Assembly (NCBI GenBank): GCA_963712715.1
Contig: CAVQJI010000020.1
Coordinates: 129,909 to 193,908, forward strand
DNA: 64,000 nucleotides
Reading direction: 5' to 3'
Source of the DNA: JAFEDN01 sp963712715
Lineage (GTDB): Bacteria > Pseudomonadota > Gammaproteobacteria > Coxiellales > Coxiellaceae
Both the position numbers and the translations under genes were made by a program. A model generated the notes under the pieces. The model was given only the letters and a program-made list of their open reading frames with translations, ran no database searches and had not been told where the DNA came from. Positions 29,017 through 37,344 of the stretch are shown here, in pieces; position 1 is the stretch's first letter, and every line of letters begins with the position of its first letter.

Positions 29017-30429
29017 TCATTTCATTTCTTGAGGATTAATCGTCGGCTTTTCAAATCCGGCGTAATGAATCATGCTCATCATGCCGCTTTCCTGATGATA
29101 TAACATATGACAATGTAACATCCAATTCCCAATGTTATCGCTGTCGAATTGAACGCTTAAAGAAGTATGAGGTAATACCAGCACGGTATCATGCATGGCT
29201 CCATCTTTGATTGGCTGACCATTGATTTTAGTCACTTCAAAAACATGACCATGTAAATGCATAGGATGTGCCATATCGGTCTGGTTGATAAAAACTATTT
29301 CAATTCTGTTGTGTGATTCTACCGATAGCGGGGTGATATTCGGCCACGCCTGATTGTTAATCTTCCAGATGTATTTTTGCATGTCACCTTCCAGATTGGC
29401 GGCAATGGTTTGTTGCACTGGCTTGACCTGAAGAGGCTTAATCGCTTTTATTTTTAATTCCTGATCGTAATTAAGAGCTCCTGCCTTTTTAGGGGCTGTT
29501 TCGCTAATGGGAGTCAATGCAGCGTTTTTTGTCTTCAATACTAAACCAGTTTGTAAAAACGATCCTTCACCTTGCGCCAAAATAGGATAGACTCCTTCAC
29601 CTCTGGGAAGTTTTACTAAAATATCGATACGCTGCCCAATCGCTAATTGAAATTTCGTTCCAGCAAGGGGCTTAATGGATTCACCATCCACAGCAATAGC
29701 TTGCCCTGATAATTGACCAATATTCACGAAAAAATTAGTCGCTGCGGAGCCATCAATGACTCTAAGTCTCACAGTTTCTCCTGGAGTCACAGTAACAATT
29801 TCAGGATTTTTCAATGTTCGATAATTAGTTAAGTACGCGTCATAAGTGACATCATTCAAATCCGGCTTCGAGGATGACATATTCGCCATGTTTCCCATAC
29901 TATGCAGCTCATGCATAATCGTCTGTGGAGATTTTTGATTGTAATCAGCAAGAAACATAATAATTTCCTTAACATCCTGCTTTTCATCGGGATCGCTAAT
30001 GATAAAAGGAGCCGATAAATATTCCTGGATTTGCAGGCCGTGATGAGAATGCATCCAATAAGTGCCAGATTGCAAAAGTTTAAAGTGGTAATGATATTGT
30101 CCTCCTGGAGGAATAAGTGGTTGAGTCACTTGTGGCACACCATCCTGATTATTGGGGACAATTAGCCCATGCCAATGTATTGCCGTGGGTGCGTTAGTTT
30201 GATTTTTAACGATCGCATCAAAATATTGACCCTTCACGCCATGGAAACCCCAAGTCCCATCAGGTTGCTCAATACGAAACACCATGGTGGTTTTACCATC
30301 TACGGTTAACGGACGTGATTTTATAATTAACGTGGTGATTGGCTGAGTTTCCACAGGATTAGGCTTAGCCTCCACATTGAATGCGTAAATTAAGCTGAAT
30401 ATAACAAGATACTTTACGATCCTTTGCAT
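29017..30429 (-). CDS. Multicopper oxidase
   Basis: A periplasmic multicopper oxidase of about 470 residues. The start at 30429 gives the signal peptide MQRIVKYLVIFSLIYAFNVEA; the open frame extends 20 residues upstream without signal character. All four copper-binding motifs are present: HWHG, YWMHSHHG, HPMHLHGH and HCHMLYHQESGMM. Cys in HCH with flanking His are the T1/T3 ligands, and the Met in GMM is a T1 axial ligand candidate. The closing HCHMLYH is typical of CopA/laccase-like enzymes. A role in copper or metal oxidation is possible, although the copper operon is 18 kb away. Confidence 0.92.
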   Translation of the reverse strand: MQRIVKYLVIFSLIYAFNVEAKPNPVETQPITTLIIKSRPLTVDGKTTMVFRIEQPDGTWGFHGVKGQYFDAIVKNQTNAPTAIHWHGLIVPNNQDGVPQVTQPLIPPGGQYHYHFKLLQSGTYWMHSHHGLQIQEYLSAPFIISDPDEKQDVKEIIMFLADYNQKSPQTIMHELHSMGNMANMSSSKPDLNDVTYDAYLTNYRTLKNPEIVTVTPGETVRLRVIDGSAATNFFVNIGQLSGQAIAVDGESIKPLAGTKFQLAIGQRIDILVKLPRGEGVYPILAQGEGSFLQTGLVLKTKNAALTPISETAPKKAGALNYDQELKIKAIKPLQVKPVQQTIAANLEGDMQKYIWKINNQAWPNITPLSVESHNRIEIVFINQTDMAHPMHLHGHVFEVTKINGQPIKDGAMHDTVLVLPHTSLSVQFDSDNIGNWMLHCHMLYHQESGMMSMIHYAGFEKPTINPQEMK

Positions 30430-30490
30430 GAGATTACCTAATAGTTTTGAGTATAGCTGTGCCCCAGTCGGCCATGATGCATCTCTCAAT

Positions 30491-31237
30491 TTAAAATAAT
30501 GAAATACCTGTTAATCCTGCATCCACTGAAAAATCGGCGGCTGTCACGTAGGATGCATCATCTGATGCAAGGTAAAGCGCCATAGTGGCAATTTCATATG
30601 GATTAGCAACTCTTTTTAATGGAATTAGCTTAGACCATTCCTGCAGATCTTGTTCTGTGACGCCCATCTTATCAAAAATGGGCGTACGCACCGGTCCTGG
30701 CGATATTGAATTGACTCGTATGTTCCTTGGCGCTAATTCTGCGGCAAATGTTTGGCTCAATGAAATAATGGCAGCTTTCGATGCACAATAAACTGAATAA
30801 TTTGCCATCCCAACTTTACCAGCTGCTGAGGAAATTAAAATAATGGAAGCTGGACTATTCAAATAGGATAATGATTTTTGAACTGTAAAATATGTTCCCT
30901 TTAAATTGACAGCAATTATTTTATCAAAATGTTCCACTGTTACCTTTTCCAAAGGACTGGCTTCAGCGATACCCCCATTGCCAACCAAAATATCAATCTT
31001 TGCATTAAAATGTTTATCTATTTCATTGTAAAGATTATCAATCTCTTTTAATTTCATGATATCAACAGGTAATGTCAAAACCTTATCATTGAGTTGCTCT
31101 TTTACTTTTTTCAATTGAATTTCGTCTCTTCCGGTAATAATAACCTTGGCGCCTTCTTGCAAAAATAACTCGGCAATGGCTAATCCGATTCCGCTAGACC
31201 CTCCAGTAACTAATGCAATTTTATTTTTTAATTTCAT
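30491..31237 (-). CDS. Short-chain dehydrogenase/reductase
   Basis: A classical SDR of 248 residues from MKLKNKIALVTGGSSGIG. The start at 31237 is chosen because GAGGAG precedes it, while the ATG at 31258 overlaps that site. TGGSSGIG is the cofactor motif, NGGIAEA the NAG-like motif, SSAAG the catalytic Ser region and YSVYCASKA the YxxxK motif. C-terminal VRTPIF and AADFSVDAGLTG fit the family. The substrate is unknown. It lies 62 bases upstream of the multicopper oxidase, on the same strand. Confidence 0.9.
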   Translation of the reverse strand: MKLKNKIALVTGGSSGIGLAIAELFLQEGAKVIITGRDEIQLKKVKEQLNDKVLTLPVDIMKLKEIDNLYNEIDKHFNAKIDILVGNGGIAEASPLEKVTVEHFDKIIAVNLKGTYFTVQKSLSYLNSPASIILISSAAGKVGMANYSVYCASKAAIISLSQTFAAELAPRNIRVNSISPGPVRTPIFDKMGVTEQDLQEWSKLIPLKRVANPYEIATMALYLASDDASYVTAADFSVDAGLTGISLF

Positions 31238-31432
31238 ATTAAATGAGCTCCTCATCAATCAGATAAACGTTTACTAATATATGTAAAACAGAGTGTGTAG
31301 ATTTTCCCACTCTTTGAACCTATAAAAAATTACAAAATATAGGGAAAAAATAGGATATACTTTCCATTTTGAAATATTTATCATTATCAGTCCACCTGAA
31401 CCCAAAACACAATTATTCACAAGGAAGCTAAT

Positions 31433-31783
31433 ATGGCGAAATTTTTAGATAACTCTACAGAAACTTTCAGACATTGGCAATCATCGGCCAGCATGATTCC
31501 TGTGGCGCTTGGTTTACTCAGAGAACAGTTGGATCATGTGGCCGAACACCATCACCCACAGCTTGAGCTATCTCAAAAAAGAATTCAAATCTATCAAAAT
31601 CTTTATCATCACTGGCGAAAAGAAAAAAATCTCAATCCAAAACAACAGGAATGGATTCATGAAATGGGTGGATACCTTAATGTGTTGCAGCAAACTCTTT
31701 TTCATACCGATATTAAAAATTCATCAGATCAAGTTGAACAGAATAAGCAAGCTTCTTCGCGGCTACCCAGCAATTCCCGCTGA
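31433..31783 (+). CDS. Small protein of unknown function ending in repeat R2
   Basis: A 116-residue, mostly helical, His-rich protein (LREQLDHVAEHHHPQLELSQK). A good AAGGAAGC site precedes the ATG. The last residues, PSNSR, and the stop codon are supplied by the terminal inverted repeat of the R2 element, so the original C terminus may have been lost. No family recognised; it has no signal peptide. Confidence 0.55.
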   Translation: MAKFLDNSTETFRHWQSSASMIPVALGLLREQLDHVAEHHHPQLELSQKRIQIYQNLYHHWRKEKNLNPKQQEWIHEMGGYLNVLQQTLFHTDIKNSSDQVEQNKQASSRLPSNSR

Positions 31784-31921
31784 ATTACAGCGAGAATTGC
31801 TTCCTGTTTTTATCCTGCGCGAGGCAAAGCCTCTGCTCGGAATGAAGGGGGAGAATCGCGATTCTCCCCCTTGCGATCCCCCATCGCGGGGAGTGGTTTC
31901 TACGAAAATTATTCTTTATTG
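31765..31921. repeat. Dispersed repeat family R, copy R2 (inverted)
   Basis: Reads CAGCAATTCCCGCTG, a hairpin with AGCGAGAATTGC, TATCCTGCGC, GCTCGGAATGAAGGGGGAG, a short palindrome, CTCCCCCTTGCGATCCCCCAT and CTACGAAAATTATT. It is the reverse complement of R1 and R4 in layout. Confidence 0.8.
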
Positions 31922-31923
31922 AG

Positions 31924-33318
31924 TTATTTTAACTCTAAGCGCCAGCGCGGTGTTTGAATGATAAGTTGAAAATGTTGCAAAATTTTTTGCAGATTCTCTA
32001 ATAAAGACTTTATGGGTAAATCATGAGAATACTGCGCTGTACAAAGCTTTAATTCATGTAAAGACTTTTCCAAATGCTCGATAGAAGTTAAATCGAGATT
32101 TTTATAATACATCAGCAAAGTCTGAAGCGCTTGAAAGGATGTACTGGAAACCGGTACGGGTAAAATAGATATCTTTTCTAAAGATCCCAAAAAATCTTTG
32201 ATCAAAGGCAGCAGCGAAACAGTCAAATGATAACGTCGAAACAAAAAGCTGAGAAAATGCTTGCGAACGATGAATTGCCGCTGTATCTGAAATTATCCAG
32301 GCTCCGGCGTTATTCCAAAATTGGCAAAAACCTTGACGCACTGTCTGAAATAAGGTTTTTGGGAAGATCAGTAGTTGGCCGATCACCCCAATCACTAAAT
32401 CACTATACCGATTAAAATATCGGCCAGGCGGCTTATCATATATTCTACGATGGTAATTTGGCTTCCAGACAATAAATAAAATATAACCGCCAGCAAGATA
32501 GTGCTAAAAAATACGGTTATTGCGTAATTAACCCTAACAAATAGAAAGGTTAGAAAAACCATCAGTAAGGCCGACCACCGGGATAGCGGATAAGGCGCAA
32601 ACAAAAAATGAGCGAATAAAATGCCAGCAATTACTCCCAGCGCCGTACCCAGCAAACGATACCACGCTTTTTTAACACTGGCTCCCATGCTGCTTTGATC
32701 AATCACAATTACGGTCAGCGCTACCCAGGAAGGATTTTGGATTTTCACAAAATGGCTCAGCAGAAATATCAACGTGATCATGACTGCCATACGTAAGGCG
32801 CGCTGCAATAAATATAATGATTTATCTAAAGGCAGATCTGGTAACGGTGTTTTATCCCGGTCGAATAACAGATTTAAACCGGTAACAACTAATGTAGCGA
32901 ACAAAATACCTTCCACCGCTTGCCTGACCGCAACGAACGTGCCACCAGGCATGCTGTGTGCAATCACCATAAAAACTAAAATAAACAAACCAGCGCTAAA
33001 ACTACCGGCGATATAACGCGGCAAACAATACAAAATAAAGGCGCTAATAAACAACCAAGGTAAGACCAGCCACTCGACTGAATTATGCAAAATCGTCACC
33101 GCGACAAATAATGTGCTGGCTATACCCGTCAATATCAAGCTGATGTGTCGTTTTTTGGGTATTACACCAAACTTGCTAAACGGCAATAAAGCAGCGATGA
33201 CTGTCGCCCAGATCAATTCCGGTAAAGTAAACCATCTGGATGAAATAGTTGCTATCGCACAAGATAATGTAATCATGGCGGCATTTCTAACATCAACGGT
33301 GGTTAATTTTAAATTCAT
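31924..33318 (-). pseudogene. FUSC-family membrane protein, frameshifted
   Basis: The first 307 residues (33318 to 32395) read as an intact N-terminal part of an aromatic-acid-exporter/FUSC family protein, with membrane segments and RALRMAVMITLIFLLSHFV and WVALTVIVIDQSSMGASVKKAWYR in the middle. It ends early at GIVI, where an 8-base near-repeat (GTGATTTAGTGATT) has shifted the frame. GVIGQLLIFPKTLFQTV continues it in the second frame. A second shift near 32290-32320 moves to a third frame (RKHFLSFLFRRYHLTVS...) running to 31924. Two lesions make decay more likely than sequencing error. Confidence 0.75.
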
Positions 33319-33325
33319 AAATTAC

Positions 33326-34086
33326 TCATGATGCTTTAACAATAAACCGGACAAAATGATCTGCTTCAATGGAATTCACAGCATCTACAACTATCTTACT
33401 TTTCCCCCTAGTAAAAAAAACCATATGATCACCCTCCAGGCGAATAATTTGATGCTTATCGGACATATTGGCTATCTCTATCTGGTTTTTTTGGTATTTA
33501 CTTTCTTGATCAGGACTCATGCACATCTCTTCTTTAGTCCAGGCAATGGGCAAGCAATGTTTAGTCGAATACACCACAATCAAGGGAATGGTTTTTTTCA
33601 ATGGCGGTGCATTTCTTATTTGTAAATAGCTCGGTAATTGCCCTATTATTTCGTTATAAAAATGTAAGGGGATTTAATTTTGGTTTTTTGCAGAAATTGA
33701 TGGAGTTGATTGACAACATCTTGTGCAGTCAAGGGCATATAGTCGTTAGGGTTCGGACAACTGCTGAAGGTAAAAACTCGATCATAAGCGACAACCTTCA
33801 CTTTTTTAGCTAAAGCTGGGGCAATTTGGGAATTAAACCACTCATCTGCAGAGAATCCTGTTCCAGAAGAAAAAATAATCGTCGGGGATCCTTTTCCCAA
33901 TGTGCGATAATAGATTTTGTATTTCCCAACCGTGGTGCACTCCCCACCAGGAGACAACGTCTGATTAATTTTATATTCATCAGGAGTATCAGGACAAATA
34001 CTATGACAAGAAATTTCCGGCATGTTGGCATAACTGTGACTGCAAACAAGGACGAAAGCAAATAGAAACAATGATAATTTTTTCAT
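33326..34086 (-). pseudogene. Secreted alpha/beta hydrolase with the catalytic core deleted
   Basis: The N-terminal part starts at 34086 with signal peptide MKKLSLFLFAFVLVCSHSYA and carries IIFSSGTGFSADEWF and VVAYDRVFTFSS, the oxyanion and strand-4 regions. It stops at SPYIFITK just where the nucleophile elbow GxSxG should follow. The C-terminal part lies in another frame (33601-33326) and holds LPIAWTKEEM and HQIIRLEGDHMVFF, the catalytic His region. The Ser-bearing segment between them is absent, so the protein cannot be an active hydrolase. Confidence 0.75.
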
Positions 34087-34348
34087 TCGTATAAATCCTT
34101 TAACCAATAAAAATGTAAATACAAAATTCTTTAGCAAAGAATTTGATTGCAGACCGTCCAACAGCCGGAACAAGCGCCGCGATAACGATCCGTACCCATG
34201 CTCGATGGAATAAAAAATGCATGACAGCCTGGGCATTGCTCTCATTCAGCCTGATTTTTCATGAGGATAGTTTAACATGAATATTATCCTTGACATGTAC
34301 ACAACTACCCTACTTGGCTATCGGATTAAAATATGTTAAAATGGCAGG

Positions 34349-35041
34349 ATGAGTAAAACGATAGCGCTGGTAGGTGATTTTAATGAGCAGGTACTTGCCC
34401 ATACAGCTATTCTGAAAACGATTGAACTTGTTGAAAAGAATCTAGACATTCGCATTCATTGGCAATGGCTAGAAACAGACAAAATCAGGGGTGACGATAC
34501 TCCAGTTTTTTCAAAATTTTCTGCATTCTGGGTAGTTCCCGGCAGTCCCTACAAAAATATGGAAGGTGTTTTGAATGCCATCCGTTTTGCTCGTGAAAAA
34601 AATCTGCCTTTTCTCGGAACCTGCGGCGGATTTCAACATGCATTGATTGAGTATGCACGCAATGTTTGTGGAATTATAGATGCTGATCATGCTGAAACTC
34701 ATGTCGATGCAAAAAATCTGATTGTTGTCCCTCTGGAATGTTCCCTGGTTGAAAAGACCGGGCAAATAATTTTTATTCCAGAAAGCCGGCTTTATCATAT
34801 ATTCAACGGGAACCCAACTATTGAAGGTTATCATTGCCGATATGGATTAAGCCCTCTATGGAAAAACCGTCTTGAGTCTGCCGGGTTACGCTTCACTGGT
34901 CATGATTTAAAAGACGAAGTACGAGCGTTTGAATTACCCAACCATCCTTTTTTCATTGGGACACTTTTCCAACCTGAACGTGCTGCGCTCAATCAGCAAT
35001 TACATCCTATCATTGCAGCATTCGTAACCCAATTATCTTGA
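34349..35041 (+). CDS. CTP-synthase-C-terminal-like class I glutamine amidotransferase
   Basis: A 230-residue stand-alone amidotransferase domain without the CTP synthetase domain. FLGTCGGFQHALIEYARN contains the nucleophile elbow with Cys92, and WVVPGSPYKNMEG is the substrate-side loop. It matches the CTP synthase C-terminal region-related protein family. The usual His-Pro-Glu near the end is replaced by LFQPERAALN, so the canonical His is a Gln. The nitrogen acceptor is unknown. It is monocistronic. Confidence 0.8.
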   Translation: MSKTIALVGDFNEQVLAHTAILKTIELVEKNLDIRIHWQWLETDKIRGDDTPVFSKFSAFWVVPGSPYKNMEGVLNAIRFAREKNLPFLGTCGGFQHALIEYARNVCGIIDADHAETHVDAKNLIVVPLECSLVEKTGQIIFIPESRLYHIFNGNPTIEGYHCRYGLSPLWKNRLESAGLRFTGHDLKDEVRAFELPNHPFFIGTLFQPERAALNQQLHPIIAAFVTQLS

Positions 35042-35145
35042 GTTTTATGAGATAATTCGCGGACTTATTATGGCCGTCTCTTTTTAAGAAAACCTTAATT
35101 ATAGATCTATAAAATTCCTAATTTCATCTATAAAAGGAGCATTTA

Positions 35146-35638
35146 ATGTCCAAAGGACCCAGATCACAGACTTTCTTCGTCGCACAGTCAAATTATCATG
35201 TTCCAACCGTTCGGATCATAGACAAATATTGCAAAGAAGACTATAGCCGAGAAATCCGAAAAACCTAAGCAAACTCAAGCGGAAAAAGCGCTAGCCTATC
35301 TTCAGGAAAGTAATAAAAATCGTCTGCTGATTGACGATCTAACACTATTATTTATGATAAAGGCATATGAATTCTCATGCGAAAAACTCCCTCTCGAACA
35401 TGCCTTCTTCTACGTGAAAAAACAAGCCCATATACAATTTTCCAGAACAGCAGCATGTCTTTTCATGAAAACTTTAACTCAGAAGAAAAAATACCTGGAG
35501 AATGGCGAAGCATTACCTCTCTCTCACAGCTTTTTCCTTGAAGAAAAAGAGTTTCAACCCCACTTTAGAATGTCTGTTAAAATAAATCGAACCATTTCAA
35601 ACAGCATCCAGGGACTATCGCCAGGTTCACCACTTTGA
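35146..35638 (+). pseudogene. Short hypothetical gene, probably frameshifted
   Basis: AAAAGGAG precedes an ATG that opens a 40-residue frame, MSKGPRSQTFFVAQSNYH..., ending at 35268. Frame +2 overlaps it and is open from about 35222 to 35638 with a coherent, charged, helical sequence (AEKALAYLQESNKNRLLIDDLTLLF and on). Joining them at about 35220-35260 would give a protein of about 160 residues. No family recognised. The two frames might also be independent. Confidence 0.4.
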
Positions 35639-35853
35639 ACTTCCATAAGGAAAGCCAAAATTTCCAAGTCGTCATTTGAGATGCTTTTCATATATTGCAA
35701 AAAAAGTTGGCTTTAGATACACTTATAGAATAATGCGCGTACCGGTTAGGCATATGTTCCTGGCGGCAATGGCAGAGCTTCGCTCCCCGACGCAGAGCTC
35801 CACGGGTGAATGTGGGATTAAATTTTTTAATAAAAATTAACTAATAAAATTAA

Positions 35854-36513
35854 ATGAGGATAAAAATGCGTTCAAATTCTCCTATCAATCTAGTTTTAAT
35901 TCAACAAACTCATAGACCGGATGATATAGAAAAAAAATTTAACCTGCAAGATTACCGGCTAAAGCCGATTATTAGGGAAGTCATTTATTCACAATTTAAG
36001 ATCATGCAAATCTTATCTACATTGCAAAATGCCGCCATCTTAACAGAGGGTTGTGCACGCGATGTGACTGCTGCTGATTTGAAAAAACAGTTTTCAAAAA
36101 TTTTCAGAGCAATATTCCCAACTCACGATGATTTACTCAGCTTAGATTTTAATCGCCTTACAGAAAATCAGCTCAGAGTTTTGTGGCAAAGCTTTGCCAC
36201 TCAAATTATGTTCAATTTGGGATTAGTTCCGGCTGTTTATCAAACTCTTTCAACCAGTACAGAAGAAAAGGTAACGTTAGAAATTATAGATAATTTCTCT
36301 TCTAGTTTTAATGAAATTTTATTAAAATATCCTAATTTATCAAAAAACATGAAAAATGAATACCTTTCTAATTATCAAATGCCCAGTGAAAAAAAGAGTA
36401 TTCTGATTTTTATGCTGAAGTCAGCAAAAAAAATCCAGATCTTTTCTATCATAGAGAAAAGGAAGCGCTTGATTTTGCATTATTGGCGGCTAAGAAAAGT
36501 GGAAAAAAATTAG
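35854..36513 (+). CDS. N-terminal part of a TPR-containing hypothetical protein (0 frame)
   Basis: A 219-residue frame with a helical, Lys-rich composition and no recognised domain. Its meaningful sequence ends at MPSEKK. There the bases GAA AAA AAG (36388-36396) form the canonical A AAA AAG slippery heptamer in the correct phase. Slipping one base back continues directly into the downstream frame (EYSDFYAEVSKKNPDLFYH...), which opens only three bases before the heptamer because of a TGA at 36387. The remaining 40 residues in this frame look non-native (basic, low complexity). Confidence 0.6.
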   Translation: MRIKMRSNSPINLVLIQQTHRPDDIEKKFNLQDYRLKPIIREVIYSQFKIMQILSTLQNAAILTEGCARDVTAADLKKQFSKIFRAIFPTHDDLLSLDFNRLTENQLRVLWQSFATQIMFNLGLVPAVYQTLSTSTEEKVTLEIIDNFSSSFNEILLKYPNLSKNMKNEYLSNYQMPSEKKSILIFMLKSAKKIQIFSIIEKRKRLILHYWRLRKVEKN

Positions 36514-37040
36514 TTGTCCTTATTTTTGGAAAAGACCATTTATACGGAATTTCAAATTTGATCAATACCGAATATAAAGATCGCATCATTTTAAAAGAAG
36601 TAATCGATTCAACAGAAGGCTTTTGGTGTGCTGAAAGTGAAGCATATTTAAAAAAACTTGAGCAAGAAGGCATGTCTGCCTATAAAAAGGGAGAATATGC
36701 CTCTGCGGCTGAACATTATCAAGACCTCGTTACCTTTTGGAGGGCTACCCCCAAGTTGACGCCGAAAAAACAGTCGTCTTTGTACACTGCCGAATTTAAT
36801 TTAGGTTCTTCGTTACTTAAGCTGTCTGAGGCTAAGGGGGTAGACTGCGAAAACGCTTTGCTCCATTTAGAACAGGCAGATATCTTAACTAAAGATAATC
36901 CCGAAAAAAATAAGAAATACCATGAGCGTTATTTAGGAACCGCTAAACGCCACCAGCTGCTCTCATTTTTTAGCGATGAATCATGGAAAACTCCCGCACA
37001 AATAATTATAGATTATGCTAGTGAAAACTATAGCCCTTAG
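36390..37040 (+). CDS. C-terminal TPR part of the same protein (-1 frame)
   Basis: Continues from the frameshift as EYSDFYAEVSKKNPDLFYHREKEALDFALLAAKKSGKKLVVLIFGKDH. It contains a TPR pair around EGMSAYKKGEYASAAEHYQDLV and YTAEFNLGSSLLKL. The full joined product is about 395 residues. An independent start is possible at 36483 (TTG) but has no ribosome binding site. It has an AT-rich base composition and no signal peptide, as is common for host-directed orphan proteins in Legionellales. Confidence 0.6.
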   Translation, partial: KKEYSDFYAEVSKKNPDLFYHREKEALDFALLAAKKSGKKLVVLIFGKDHLYGISNLINTEYKDRIILKEVIDSTEGFWCAESEAYLKKLEQEGMSAYKKGEYASAAEHYQDLVTFWRATPKLTPKKQSSLYTAEFNLGSSLLKLSEAKGVDCENALLHLEQADILTKDNPEKNKKYHERYLGTAKRHQLLSFFSDESWKTPAQIIIDYASENYSP

Positions 37041-37064
37041 AAAATCATTTCACTGGATACTGAC

Positions 37065-37275
37065 TCATGCTGAAATTTCTAATTTTAATAAATAAGCCTT
37101 ATTGTTTAGACCACCGCCAAAACCAGTTAAATGACCGTTGCTGCCGATGACGCGATGACAAGGAATAATGATGGGTATTGGATTCTGACCATTGGCCATA
37201 CCCACTGCTCTGGCTTTATTTTTATGGCCTATTTTTTCGGCTTGCTCTCCACAAAGTGTCAGTGTCAGACATGAC
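37065..37275 (-). pseudogene. C-terminal fragment of methylated-DNA--protein-cysteine methyltransferase (MGMT/Ogt)
   Basis: The minus strand reads CGEQAEKIGHKNKARAVG, then NPIPIIIPCHRVIGSNGHL, TGFGGGLNNKAYLL and a stop at 37065. IPCHRV is the active-site motif with the acceptor Cys. The N-terminal half is missing; the frame breaks where the D1 repeat begins (about 37261). No start codon remains, so the fragment is not expressed as an enzyme. Confidence 0.85.
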
Positions 37276-37344
37276 GATTCCCTGAGAGGAATTGTTTGAA
37301 TTAAAGATATTTTTAATTTTTTTTATCGACTCTGACACCGTCTA
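37261..37344. repeat. 84-bp dispersed repeat D, copy D1
   Basis: AGTGTCAGACATGACGATTC leads into CCTGAGAGGAATTGTTTGAA, an AT-rich middle, then TTTATCGACTCTGACACCGTC. The ends GTGTCAGA and TCTGACAC are inverse repeats. The copy truncates the MGMT gene and encodes the last residues of the MATE transporter (CRRCQSR). Confidence 0.8.
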
